64,000 bases of DNA, from the NCBI RefSeq assembly GCF_000215745.1, contig NC_015663.1:3410001-3474000 (forward strand). Reading direction: 5' to 3'. This document shows, piece after piece, positions 1-8,170 of this stretch (its first letter is position 1; each line of letters begins with the position of its first letter). This DNA comes from Klebsiella aerogenes KCTC 2190 (GTDB taxonomy: Bacteria; Pseudomonadota; Gammaproteobacteria; Enterobacterales; Enterobacteriaceae). A program made the translations under genes and the position numbers. The notes below the pieces were generated by a model. It saw nothing but the letters and a program-made list of their open reading frames with translations. It was not told the DNA's origin and did not search any database.

Positions 1-4
1 CCAT
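1..4 (-). CDS. fliD: Start codon of flagellar cap gene fliD (partial, runs off left edge)
   Basis: Only the ATG (reverse strand, positions 4-2) and one further base lie in the window. The call rests on context. An AAGGAG ribosome-binding site sits 8 nt upstream of the ATG, a sigma-28 promoter facing left lies at 45-71, and the gene is divergent from fliC, which is the usual position of fliD. No coding sequence beyond the start can be examined, so the identity is an inference from synteny. Confidence 0.55.
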
Positions 5-44
5 TGGTGTTTCTCCTTACTAATGACGTTATTCGCTTATTGCG

Positions 45-71
45 TTATCGGCCCAGTGGAGAAAAAGTTTA
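45..71 (-). promoter_or_regulatory. Sigma-28 (FliA) promoter for fliD
   Basis: On the reverse strand the sequence reads TAAACTTT, an 11-nt spacer, then GCCGATAA. The FliA consensus is TAAAGTTT-N11-GCCGATAA, so the match is 7/8 and 8/8 with exact spacing. It points left towards the start codon at position 4. Confidence 0.85.
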
Positions 72-166
72 CCGAAAAAGTGAAAAAGGCGATGGCGTAA
101 TAGAAGAGGGAAAAAGCGCGTTATTTTCGCCATTGGCGGAGGGGCAAAAATTTTTCAAAAAATGGC

Positions 167-193
167 TAAAGGTTGCAGAGGTTACGTCGATAC
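167..193 (+). promoter_or_regulatory. Sigma-28 (FliA) promoter for fliC
   Basis: TAAAGGTT, an 11-nt spacer, then GTCGATAC. This matches the FliA consensus at 7/8 and 6/8 with exact spacing. It lies about 95 nt upstream of the fliC start and faces right, giving a class 3 flagellar promoter and a leader of roughly 85-90 nt. Confidence 0.85.
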
Positions 194-286
194 CAGAAGG
201 GACGGTGGTTGACGCCGTGGGCAAGCAAGCCCGAACCTTTTAACCACGTTGCACTGAACGCAACTGACTCGTAAGGAATGCATATA

Positions 287-1558
287 ATGGCACAAGTAAT
301 TAATACCAACAGCCTGTCGCTGATGGCGCAAAACAACCTGAACAAATCCCAGTCTTCCCTGGGCACGGCGATTGAGCGTCTGTCTTCCGGTCTGCGCATC
401 AACAGCGCCAAGGACGATGCCGCGGGTCAGGCGATCTCCAACCGTTTTACCGCTAACATCAAAGGCCTGACTCAGGCTTCCCGTAACGCTAACGACGGTA
501 TCTCCCTGGCGCAGACCACCGAAGGCGCGCTGAACGAAGTCAACGATAACCTGCAGAACATCCGTCGTCTGACCGTACAGGCGCAGAACGGTTCTAACTC
601 TTCCAGCGACCTGCAGTCCATCCAGGATGAAATCACCCAGCGTCTGGCTGAAATCAACCGTATCTCCGAACAGACTGATTTCAACGGCGTGAAAGTGCTG
701 AGTGGAGAGCAGAATAAGCTAACTATCCAGGTTGGTGCTAACGATGGAGAAACTATCGATATTGATTTGAAAAAAATTGATGCTGGTTCACTTGGATTGG
801 ATAAGTTCAATGTGGCAAATAGCTTTGATACCAAATCGATTGATACTGAAATCGCTTCTTTTGACAAGAAGGGGGCGCCAACAATTGCTGCTGATGGAGC
901 AACGACCAAAAAAACGTCAGTTGATAATACAGTTTATTCATCCGGTAGCGATCACTATATCAAAACAGGCGCTGCGGAATGGGTGAAAGGTACCCTCGGT
1001 ACAGATGGTGAATTCACTTTTGATTCCAGCACTTCAGGTAGTGTAGTCACAACTGAACCGGCAGATTTGAAGGCAGTTACCTCAACAACGGTGGGTACTA
1101 CTGCAATCACCGGTTTGGACGCGGGTGAAAAACTGCAATCTCTCAAAGATGACAAAGGCCAGCCAAATGGCTACGTTGTCAAAGGTACTGATGCTGATGG
1201 TAAGGATGTTTACTTTAAAGCAACCGTTGATGAAACCACGGGTAAGGTAACTAAAGGTGAGCAACTGTCTACAGAAGTTAAAACTGAGAAGCCCCTGGAA
1301 GTATTAGACAAAGCCCTGTCCCAAGTTGATTCCCTGCGCTCCTCCCTGGGTGCGGTACAGAACCGTTTCGATTCTGTTATCAACAACCTGAACAGCACCG
1401 TGAACAACCTGTCCGCTTCCCAGTCCCGTATTCAGGATGCTGACTACGCGACCGAAGTGTCCAACATGAGCCGCGCGAACATCCTGCAGCAGGCGGGTAC
1501 CTCCGTGCTGGCGCAGGCTAACCAGTCGACTCAGAACGTCCTGTCTCTGCTGCGTTAA
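287..1558 (+). CDS. fliC: Flagellin FliC
   Basis: Structural subunit of the flagellar filament, exported through the flagellar type III apparatus. The 424-residue protein begins MAQVINTNSLSLMAQNN and has the conserved N-terminal D0/D1 block with LSSGLRINSAKDDAAGQAI. The C-terminal D1/D0 block has ANILQQAGTSVLAQANQ and ends in LSLLR. The middle, about residues 140-340, is the surface-exposed D2/D3 antigenic part and its DNA is clearly more AT-rich than the ends. The ATG at 287 was chosen over the in-frame ATG at 278 because AAGGA at 273-277 gives 9-nt spacing to 287 but none to 278. It is monocistronic, with a sigma-28 promoter upstream and a terminator directly after. Confidence 0.97.
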   Translation: MAQVINTNSLSLMAQNNLNKSQSSLGTAIERLSSGLRINSAKDDAAGQAISNRFTANIKGLTQASRNANDGISLAQTTEGALNEVNDNLQNIRRLTVQAQNGSNSSSDLQSIQDEITQRLAEINRISEQTDFNGVKVLSGEQNKLTIQVGANDGETIDIDLKKIDAGSLGLDKFNVANSFDTKSIDTEIASFDKKGAPTIAADGATTKKTSVDNTVYSSGSDHYIKTGAAEWVKGTLGTDGEFTFDSSTSGSVVTTEPADLKAVTSTTVGTTAITGLDAGEKLQSLKDDKGQPNGYVVKGTDADGKDVYFKATVDETTGKVTKGEQLSTEVKTEKPLEVLDKALSQVDSLRSSLGAVQNRFDSVINNLNSTVNNLSASQSRIQDADYATEVSNMSRANILQQAGTSVLAQANQSTQNVLSLLR

Positions 1559-1585
1559 TCGCACGCCTGATTACTGTCGCATCGC

Positions 1586-1608
1586 AACCCCGCTTCGGCG
1601 GGGTTTTT
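1586..1608 (+). terminator. Rho-independent terminator of fliC
   Basis: Stem CCCCGC / GCGGGG around a TTCG tetraloop, followed by TTTTTG, 28 nt after the fliC stop. This is a textbook intrinsic terminator. Confidence 0.93.
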
Positions 1609-1755
1609 GCTTTTTGCCCGTAACCGCCTGGCAAAACGGCTGAATGAGAAAGCATGTCGTAAATAGAGACGCTTTTATGCGGTTTTTCCGGCGATTGGCA
1701 TTTTTGCCCCTGCGCATAATAGCGCTGACTCTCTTATCCGCAGGTTTCAGAAATA

Positions 1756-2478
1756 GTGAGCGATTTGTATACCGCCGAAGGCGTGATGGATAAAAATTCC
1801 CTCTGGCTGCGCTACGTTCCGTTAGTGCGGCACGAAGCATTGCGCCTGCAGGTCAGGCTGCCCGCCAGCGTCGAGCTTGACGATTTATTGCAGGCCGGGG
1901 GAATCGGGTTGTTGAACGCCATCGAGCGTTACGACTCGCTACAGGGAACGGCCTTTACCACCTATGCGGTGCAACGTATCCGCGGCGCAATGCTCGATGA
2001 ACTGCGCAGCCGCGATTGGGTGCCGCGCAGCGTACGGCGTAACGCCCGCGAAGTCGCCCAGGCGATGCAGAAGCTGGAGCAGCATCTGGGCCGTCCGGCC
2101 ACGGAAAGCGAACTTGCGCAGACGCTGGGTATCACCCTTGCCGAGTACCGACAAATCCTGCTGGATACCAATAACAGCCAGCTGTTCTCCTACGATGAAT
2201 GGCGGGAAGAGCAGGGCGAGAATGCCGAACGACTGCTGGAAGGGCACGAAGAGGCCAATCCGTTGCATCATCTGCTGGAAGGCAGCCTGCGCCAGCGGGT
2301 CATCGAGGCCATTGAAGCCTTGCCGGAACGCGAAAAAATGGTCCTTACCCTCTACTACCAGGAAGAGCTAAACCTTAAAGAGATCGGTGCGGTGCTGGAG
2401 GTGGGGGAATCCCGCGTTAGCCAGCTGCACAGCCAGGCGATTAAGCGCCTGCGCGCGAAGCTGGCCAACGAAGGCTAA
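1756..2478 (+). CDS. fliA: Flagellar sigma factor FliA (sigma-28)
   Basis: RNA polymerase sigma factor that transcribes class 3 flagellar and chemotaxis genes, including the fliC and fliD promoters seen here. The 240 residues match the usual length (about 239). Region 2 carries DDLLQAGGIGLLNAIERYD and the FTTYAVQRIRGAMLDELR segment. Region 4 carries LPEREKMVLTLYYQEELNLKEIG and an HTH ending SRVSQLHSQAIKRLRAKL. The GTG at 1756 is chosen because it matches the N-terminus of the E. coli protein. fliA lies downstream of and codirectional with fliC, as in E. coli. Unlike E. coli, no fliZ follows: the next gene converges on it. Confidence 0.97.
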   Translation: MSDLYTAEGVMDKNSLWLRYVPLVRHEALRLQVRLPASVELDDLLQAGGIGLLNAIERYDSLQGTAFTTYAVQRIRGAMLDELRSRDWVPRSVRRNAREVAQAMQKLEQHLGRPATESELAQTLGITLAEYRQILLDTNNSQLFSYDEWREEQGENAERLLEGHEEANPLHHLLEGSLRQRVIEAIEALPEREKMVLTLYYQEELNLKEIGAVLEVGESRVSQLHSQAIKRLRAKLANEG

Positions 2479-2479
2479 T

Positions 2480-2502
2480 AACCACCTGCCGGGCAGGTGG
2501 TT
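2480..2502. terminator. Palindromic hairpin between convergent fliA and YncE-like gene
   Basis: Perfect 11-bp arms AACCACCTGCC / GGCAGGTGGTT with a 1-nt centre, placed directly after the fliA stop and 7 nt short of the opposing gene's stop. There is no long T-run on either side, so it may act as a weak bidirectional terminator or an RNA-stabilising 3' end. Confidence 0.7.
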
Positions 2503-2508
2503 AGCGGA

Positions 2509-3678
2509 TTACGATTTACGTAAATCAATGCGCAGAATGCGCTCCTTCGCCCCTTCGACAAATACCTCAGGATCCCACTCGCGATTGAACCCTTCTTTAA
2601 TGCCGACGTACAGCGTATCCATGTCCGGCGACAGCACCATTTGATTCGGATAAACCGGGGCGCGGAATTCATGAGTCACCCGCCAGGTCTTGCCATCCAC
2701 AACGCTGATGGTGCCGCTGGTGAAATTGCTGACGTACAGCTCGTTATATTTCGGATTGAAGCGCACCGCGTTAGCGCCGATGCCGGTACGCACGTAACCC
2801 AGCGATTTGCCGTCTTTCAGATCGAATATATACAGGCCGTCGTGAGGACCGCTGCGATCGTCGTGATCGAACGCGACGACGAAAATACGCCCTGAGTCGG
2901 AATCGACGATCAGGTTTTGCGCGCTGGCCAACTGCGGCGCGTTAAGCGGGATGGTGCGGACAACCTGCTGGGTTCTGGCATCGATCTCGTTGACATAGTC
3001 GCGGCCGCCAACGTAGATCTTCTGCGTCTTTTCATCCAGCGTCAGGCCGTAGGCGGTGCCGCGATAGGCGTCTTTGACTTCACCTTTCAGCTGCAACGTC
3101 GTGCCGTCGAGCATCAGCAATTTATGCAGCGGACGCATTCCATCCTTGGTTTTCAGCATATGGCTGTAGCTGACAAATAACAGATTAGCGGCGCGGCTGT
3201 ATACCATATGCCGCAGATGTTCGAAGCGCGCATCGGCGGCGCCGTCGGTGGGGAAGCTCAGGCGCGGACTGGTGCGGGTGATTTTACCGCTGGCGGCGTC
3301 GAACTGGCTGATACGCAGCGAAGCCGCCTGGGTATGGCCGACATAAAGCACGTGCGCCGGCTGATTCATCGCCAGCGAGAAGGCGCGCCAGGGCATATCA
3401 TAGCGCTGGATAACCTGCAGGGTGGCCGGATTAAAGGCGTAAAGATAACCTTTATTGGCCGCGCGGTTAACCCGGTCGGTGGCCGCGGCGAATAGCAGGT
3501 TGTCGCCGTTGTCGAACGCCAGCTCATAAACCCCTTCGTTGGCTTCCTGTAGGTAATTGGTTTTCATCGCAAAGCGCGACGCTTCCCGCGGCGGCGGATC
3601 GATGGCGAAAGCCGGGTGGGGGAGCAGGGCGGCGAGCAGTAGCGCAGCCAGCGGTTTTATCAAGTTGCGATTAGGCAT
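2509..3678 (-). CDS. YncE-like periplasmic beta-propeller protein
   Basis: A 389-residue exported protein. The N-terminus has a signal peptide (basic start, then LAALLLAALLPHPAFA). The rest is a series of about 40-residue blade repeats such as YGLTLDEKTQKIYVGGRD, NAVRFNPKYNELYVSNF and NQMVLSPDMDTLYVGIK, typical of seven-bladed YVTN/NHL propellers. E. coli YncE belongs to this family and is iron-regulated; its exact function is not settled. The ATG at 3678 is preferred to an upstream TTG because AAGGA lies 8 nt upstream of it. It is last in the leftward chaN-tonB-receptor series, 28 nt after the receptor gene, so it probably serves the same iron or haem uptake system. Confidence 0.85.
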   Translation of the reverse strand: MPNRNLIKPLAALLLAALLPHPAFAIDPPPREASRFAMKTNYLQEANEGVYELAFDNGDNLLFAAATDRVNRAANKGYLYAFNPATLQVIQRYDMPWRAFSLAMNQPAHVLYVGHTQAASLRISQFDAASGKITRTSPRLSFPTDGAADARFEHLRHMVYSRAANLLFVSYSHMLKTKDGMRPLHKLLMLDGTTLQLKGEVKDAYRGTAYGLTLDEKTQKIYVGGRDYVNEIDARTQQVVRTIPLNAPQLASAQNLIVDSDSGRIFVVAFDHDDRSGPHDGLYIFDLKDGKSLGYVRTGIGANAVRFNPKYNELYVSNFTSGTISVVDGKTWRVTHEFRAPVYPNQMVLSPDMDTLYVGIKEGFNREWDPEVFVEGAKERILRIDLRKS

Positions 3679-3706
3679 GATGGTTATCCTTGTTGACAAG
3701 TAGGGC

Positions 3707-5929
3707 TCAGAACTGGATTTCGCCGCCGAAAATATAGGTGCGGCCGCGGGCGGTGGTGTTAACAGACGCGCCCTCTTTGGCGTTATCGAGACTCTGGTTC
3801 ATACGGTTTAACGCTTCGGAGTAGTCACGATTCGTTACGTTCTGTACGCTAAAGCGCAGCAGCACGTTCTCGGTCATCTGCCAGCTGCTATAGAGGTCGA
3901 TAATGGTCGGGATATTCGGCATGCTCTCTTTAGGCACCGTATTGGTGTCGAGGCTAATGCCTTCGGTACTCAGGCGTTTTGATTTACCGGTGAATTTCAC
4001 CAGGCTGCCGACGGTGAGTTTGCGATCGAACAGGCGCCCGCCGACATCCACCGTGGCGTAGCTGCTGGGGAGGTCGCTAAGGTCGCTATAGGCGAAGCTA
4101 TAGACCGTACTGGCAATAGAGGTGGGCTGATCGGTACGCTGCTTGCTCCATGACACATTGGCGTAGGCAAAACCGATGTCGTATCCGGCTTCAATCTCAT
4201 AGCCCTCGGTGGTCACCGGCGAGGTGACGTTAACCGAGATATTGGCGTTGAAATCCGGCGAAGCATTGGCGACATCTTTACACAGCCCACCGTTGCTGCA
4301 CAGCAGGAAGGATTCGCTGGTGATGTAATCTTTAATCCGCGAGCGGTAGGTAAGGGCTTTCAGATGCAGGCTATCCTGCTCGCTCAATAATCCTTGTTTG
4401 ATAACGTTAAAACCGGCCTCCCAGGTCTCAGCTTTTTCCGGCTTCAGGAACGGGTTCATCGATGCGCCGCCCTCGTTGGCGAAGAACACTTCCTGGACGT
4501 TCGGCGCCCGCGAGGAACGGCTCCAGCTGACAAACGGCTGCAGCCATGGCGTCACCTGAGCGGAGAAGGTCGCCGAGGGATTAAAACCGTTATCTTTGAC
4601 GTTGAGTTGGGTTGCCCCTTGCGGGAAGCATTTTTCGTTATCTGCACAGGCCGGTTTATAGCCCTGTACCCGGCTGCGGGTATAGTTGAGATTAAGATCG
4701 AGCTGATAAATATCCTTGTTTAATGTCAGCCCGCTATAGAGCGAGGCGATCTTCTGTTTGCCCGCCGGGGCAAAGGCGTTGTGGTCGGTCTCGGTATCCT
4801 GCACGAAGCGGCGGGAATAGCGGGTGTCCATTAATTTGCCGCCGAGCTGGACAGCGGCATACAGATCGTCGGTAATACGAAAACGGCTGGTGTTGTTCAT
4901 GTCCAGCGCGTTGGACTTATTGGTGGTCGAGGAGTCGTTAAAGTTATACAGCGACTCCGGTTTATATGCCTGATTGCCGCGGCTGGTGCTGGCTAAAACA
5001 TTAAACTCGACCAGTTCATTGAGCGGCGCGTAGTTATAGCGCAGATAGTAGTCGTCGCTGCTAATATCGCGACGGGTAAAACTATTGCGGTAATTACGCC
5101 CGGAAAACTCGAAGCGGTTAAATTGATCGACGTTGAAATTGATTTTATATAGCTGCGAGCGCGGCTCCTGACGCAAATATTTATTATCCTCGCCAATAAA
5201 CTCTTCGCTGCTGCGTCCGCCGCCGTTTTTATAGGTCGCATAGGTGCGGGTGCCGCTGATGCCGAGCAGCGCGCCAAGGCCGCCGCCGTTATCGAAGGTG
5301 TCGGTTTTGCCGGCTACCGTTACCATACCGGTGCGGCCGAGACCGTTATCGCCCACGGAAAAACGCGACAGCAGGCCGACCTGATGCCCCGGTTTTAACA
5401 CATCATCGATGCCGATCGTGCGCAGATTGGCGCTGCCCGCCAGCGCGTTGACGCCTTGCGAACCGGCGCTGTTGCCGCGGGTGATATCCACTTCGGCCAG
5501 GAAGTTGGGGTCCAGCGGCACCCCGGCGGCGGTATTCGCCCCGCCGTGGTAGTTAGCTGGCGCCATGCCGAAGAAGGTCTGGGTGACGCCATCGACCATG
5601 GTGTTTACCCGGCCCAACCCGTTCATGCCGCGAATATTGACGCTGATGGTGCCCTGCAGCGGGTCGATTTGCGTATAGGTGCCCGCCATGCTGCGCAGCG
5701 AGGCATCGAGGCTTTGCAGATTCTTATTGAGCGTTCGCGAACTGTAGGCGCCGGGGCGGGTATAGCTCTCCTCTGAGGAGCCGACCTGGCCGGTATTTTC
5801 CGCCAGCGGGTTATCGGTAATGGTGATGGGAGAGAAAACCGATTCCCCTTCGCTTTCGGCGGCAAAAGCCTGGCCGTTGACGATAAGTAGCCCGGTGACG
5901 AGCCCCGTGATTATTTGTGATTTTTCCAT
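3707..5929 (-). CDS. TonB-dependent outer-membrane receptor (iron or haem type)
   Basis: Predicted gated porin moving a ligand across the outer membrane with TonB energy. The 740-residue protein has a signal peptide (ITGLVTGLLIVNGQAFA) and a TonB-box-like stretch SPITITDN. A plug domain follows with VNIRGMNGLGRVNTMVDGV, then a long 22-strand-type barrel with the motif SWSRSSRAPNVQEVF and a terminal aromatic (GGEIQF) used for barrel assembly. The ATG at 5929 has AGGA upstream; an upstream TTG in frame lacks a site. The next genes upstream are a TonB-like protein and a ChaN-like lipoprotein, and a Fur box stands before them. That supports iron or haem as ligand, but the substrate cannot be read from the sequence. 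Confidence 0.9.
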   Translation of the reverse strand: MEKSQIITGLVTGLLIVNGQAFAAESEGESVFSPITITDNPLAENTGQVGSSEESYTRPGAYSSRTLNKNLQSLDASLRSMAGTYTQIDPLQGTISVNIRGMNGLGRVNTMVDGVTQTFFGMAPANYHGGANTAAGVPLDPNFLAEVDITRGNSAGSQGVNALAGSANLRTIGIDDVLKPGHQVGLLSRFSVGDNGLGRTGMVTVAGKTDTFDNGGGLGALLGISGTRTYATYKNGGGRSSEEFIGEDNKYLRQEPRSQLYKINFNVDQFNRFEFSGRNYRNSFTRRDISSDDYYLRYNYAPLNELVEFNVLASTSRGNQAYKPESLYNFNDSSTTNKSNALDMNNTSRFRITDDLYAAVQLGGKLMDTRYSRRFVQDTETDHNAFAPAGKQKIASLYSGLTLNKDIYQLDLNLNYTRSRVQGYKPACADNEKCFPQGATQLNVKDNGFNPSATFSAQVTPWLQPFVSWSRSSRAPNVQEVFFANEGGASMNPFLKPEKAETWEAGFNVIKQGLLSEQDSLHLKALTYRSRIKDYITSESFLLCSNGGLCKDVANASPDFNANISVNVTSPVTTEGYEIEAGYDIGFAYANVSWSKQRTDQPTSIASTVYSFAYSDLSDLPSSYATVDVGGRLFDRKLTVGSLVKFTGKSKRLSTEGISLDTNTVPKESMPNIPTIIDLYSSWQMTENVLLRFSVQNVTNRDYSEALNRMNQSLDNAKEGASVNTTARGRTYIFGGEIQF

Positions 5930-6027
5930 AATCCAATCCTGAGGTAATAAATAGTTAACGCACAAAAAGGGCAGCAGCGTGCATCGCGCTTATTGCTAAG
6001 TGCGATGACACATTGCCCAAAATAAAA

Positions 6028-6049
6028 AATTATTAGCGGTCAGTGACCG
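6028..6049 (-). terminator. Weak hairpin downstream of tonB-like gene
   Basis: Inverted repeat CGGTCA / TGACCG at 6037-6049. On the reverse strand it is followed by an AT-rich run containing TTTTTT. It lies in the 169-bp gap between the tonB-like gene and the receptor, so it may attenuate rather than end transcription. The stem is short and the call uncertain. Confidence 0.35.
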
Positions 6050-6098
6050 TGATAAATAACATCCAGGATGCCTGAATAAATAACAGGGAACCCTGGGT

Positions 6099-6890
6099 TT
6101 ATATTTTTAATAAGCCGAACTCCACCGGCAGGGTGACCTTATTAATACCGTTACGCAGCAGCTCTTTTGGCGGCGGCGGAAGCGGACGCGCATTTTCCAG
6201 CGCCATCAGCGCGGCGCGATCCAGCGAATGGGTCCCTGACGAGTTCGCCAACTGCGATTGCAACACCTCGCCGCGTTCGTTGACGCTGAAGGTAATAATG
6301 ACGGTACCGGTACGTTTACGGCGGCGCGCATCTTCCGGGTAGTGGCGCATTTTGTTGATTTTGCCTTTCACCAGCGATTCCCAACTGATCTTGTTGTCGC
6401 TCAGGCGCGCGGCATCGCTATCGAGCGGCGCGGTAGTGCGCTGAGTGAGGACGGCCGGCGCCGGGGGCGCGGCGAAGCTGGTGATGGTTGAATTGCCCTT
6501 TTCCTCTTGCTGCTGGCGGCGGGACTGTTTTTTTACCTCGATTTTCTTTTTACGCTGCGGTTGGGGTTTGCTGGCGGAGAGCTTTATTTGCGCATTGTCG
6601 TGAATGAGCAGCTTCGGCGCCTCTTTCGCCGCGGCCGTTTCCTGCTCGGTCATTGCCTCGACTTTGCGCTGCTGGGTGACGCCCGGCGGCAGCTCGGGAT
6701 GAATCAATGACACTTCCAGTTCCGGCGCGTACTCCACCATCACCGCGGCAGGGGGGGCGGCATCCGGCGGCGAGGCGAAATGAACGATAAAAGGCACGGC
6801 CAGCGCCAGATGACCCAGCACGCTGGCCGTTGTTCCCGTGAACCAGCGGGGGCGCGACGCTATCAATGGCGTGGAGAGAGGGATATTCAT
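6099..6890 (-). CDS. TonB-like energy transducer dedicated to the adjacent receptor
   Basis: Couples the inner-membrane proton motive force (through ExbB/ExbD, not in this window) to the outer-membrane receptor. The 263 residues show a single N-terminal membrane segment with GHLALAVPFIVHF (TonB transmembrane histidine type). A proline- and lysine-rich periplasmic linker follows (PQPQRKKKIEVKKQ). The C-terminal TonB domain has YPEDARRRKRTGTVIITFSV and ends LPVEFGLLKI. The start overlaps the upstream chaN-like stop by 4 nt (ATGA), so translation is probably coupled. It is distinct from the housekeeping tonB and is probably specific to its neighbour receptor. Confidence 0.88.
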   Translation of the reverse strand: MNIPLSTPLIASRPRWFTGTTASVLGHLALAVPFIVHFASPPDAAPPAAVMVEYAPELEVSLIHPELPPGVTQQRKVEAMTEQETAAAKEAPKLLIHDNAQIKLSASKPQPQRKKKIEVKKQSRRQQQEEKGNSTITSFAAPPAPAVLTQRTTAPLDSDAARLSDNKISWESLVKGKINKMRHYPEDARRRKRTGTVIITFSVNERGEVLQSQLANSSGTHSLDRAALMALENARPLPPPPKELLRNGINKVTLPVEFGLLKI

Positions 6891-7750
6891 TTTTCCGCCG
6901 CCACCGACCAGATGTAATCAGCCTGCTTCGCCGTCGGCGTGGTGCCGTCGGTGGTCAGCAGTAACACCAGCGGATTTTCCGCCTTGAGATCGGCCAGATG
7001 CAGCGGTACGCCAATATCTTTAGCCGCATGATAGCCGCCGGCAATCAGCAGCGCCGGGCGCGGCGATGCTTGCATTTGCGTCGCCATCAGGCGATCGCGC
7101 TGCTGCTGAATAGCGAGCATAGAGGTGACCTGCTCGCCATCGATTTGCCCGTTATGCATCAGATAGATAATGGCCGATAGCGATTCATGTACCTGCGGGC
7201 TGTTGGAGAGCGTTCCGCGGGGAAACGTGGGATGCTGATAGATGTCGCTCACCTGCTGGCGGCTAAGGTTGGCTGCCAGCAGCGGATAAGGCGCTTGCAG
7301 CGCGGTCATCACGACGTCGCGATAAAGCGCCCACGGCCAGCCGGGGTTCCAGCGCAGGGTTTCCGCCGCGCGAGTGGCGCTCACGGTCGTCCCGCTGAGG
7401 CTGGCCCGTTTGACCCGATTGACCGCCTCCTGCTGGCTTAGGTCGATCATCTCCATCAGCACGCTGCCCTGCGGGCGAAGGGTGTGGAGGTTCTGCAGCA
7501 GCCAGCGCTCAATCTGGTGATGCTGAGCGTTGGTGTGTTCTTCGCCAACAATAACCAGCGGCGCCTGGGCGAGTTGGTTCAGCAATTGTTGCGGCGTCAG
7601 GGTGCGCCCGCTGGCGGTATCACGAATATTCGCCTTCTCTACCAGCGCGTGCTCCCCGGCAGGGGAGAGGGGGTGAACCGGGCTGTGACAGGCGCTCAGT
7701 AACCACGCGCAACCTATAACCAGAGTCTTTAAAAGGGGGTCCTTAAACAT
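6887..7750 (-). CDS. ChaN-family (haem-binding type) lipoprotein
   Basis: A 287-residue lipoprotein with signal VIGCAWLLSAC and the lipidated cysteine at residue 21. The body has the ChaN/DUF399 features: VIVGEEHTNAQHHQIERWLL, VLMEMIDLSQQEAV, and a C-terminal ALLIAGGYHAAKDIGVPLHL. Family member ChaN of Campylobacter jejuni binds haem cofacially, and related genes are iron-regulated and often sit beside TonB receptors. It is first in a leftward operon with tonB-like, receptor and YncE-like genes, directly behind a strong Fur box. The role in haem or iron handling is an inference from family and context. Confidence 0.82.
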   Translation of the reverse strand: MFKDPLLKTLVIGCAWLLSACHSPVHPLSPAGEHALVEKANIRDTASGRTLTPQQLLNQLAQAPLVIVGEEHTNAQHHQIERWLLQNLHTLRPQGSVLMEMIDLSQQEAVNRVKRASLSGTTVSATRAAETLRWNPGWPWALYRDVVMTALQAPYPLLAANLSRQQVSDIYQHPTFPRGTLSNSPQVHESLSAIIYLMHNGQIDGEQVTSMLAIQQQRDRLMATQMQASPRPALLIAGGYHAAKDIGVPLHLADLKAENPLVLLLTTDGTTPTAKQADYIWSVAAEK

Positions 7751-7818
7751 AAAATATCCATTTTCGGCTTTTTAGTCGTCTTTTCTTCGTATCTTGCTGC
7801 TGGAACAGGATGATATGT

Positions 7819-7837
7819 GATATTGAGAATGATTATC
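7819..7837 (-). promoter_or_regulatory. Fur box upstream of chaN-like operon
   Basis: GATATTGAGAATGATTATC matches 16 of 19 positions of GATAATGATAATCATTATC. A second overlapping half-match (GATCATTCTC) follows to about 7850, suggesting a multimeric Fur site. It is about 70-90 nt upstream of the chaN-like start in the 420-bp divergent gap. Iron repression of the leftward operon is therefore likely. Confidence 0.85.
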
Positions 7838-8071
7838 AAGATCATTCTCATTTAAAATTATTGGCAAGGGTGATGATTTCACCCGGCAAACAGCTGGCCG
7901 TTGCTGTGTCGCGGGGAGAATCTGTGAAGACGATCAAGCTTTTAAACAGCGATAATATTTAAACCTGCTGGCTTAATGTTGTCTTAATGTTTGTTTCGGT
8001 CGCGCGTTGAAATAAGCATTTTGTCATCAGGAAATTCTAATTGGCGGTGTTTTTCACTTTTTTAAAATGAT

Positions 8072-8090
8072 GGTAATTGTTTTCATTATC
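8072..8090 (+). promoter_or_regulatory. Fur box upstream of sfuABC
   Basis: GGTAATTGTTTTCATTATC matches 14 of 19 positions of the Fur consensus, with the right half perfect. It lies 81 nt before the sfuA start, on the opposite side of the same divergent gap. The stretch between the two Fur sites (about 7855-8070) shows no gene. Confidence 0.75.
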
Positions 8091-8170
8091 ATTCACATTC
8101 CTCTGTGATTTAATCCGTGCCAACCCGGTTTCTCCACGGCTTTTCGACTACCCATACTAAGGATTAGCTT

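Noticed and set aside
63..95. AAAAGTTT near 63 as a rightward sigma-28 promoter for fliC
   Set aside because: No -10 element follows at 11 nt; the same bases are the -35 of the leftward fliD promoter, and a correct rightward promoter is at 167-193.
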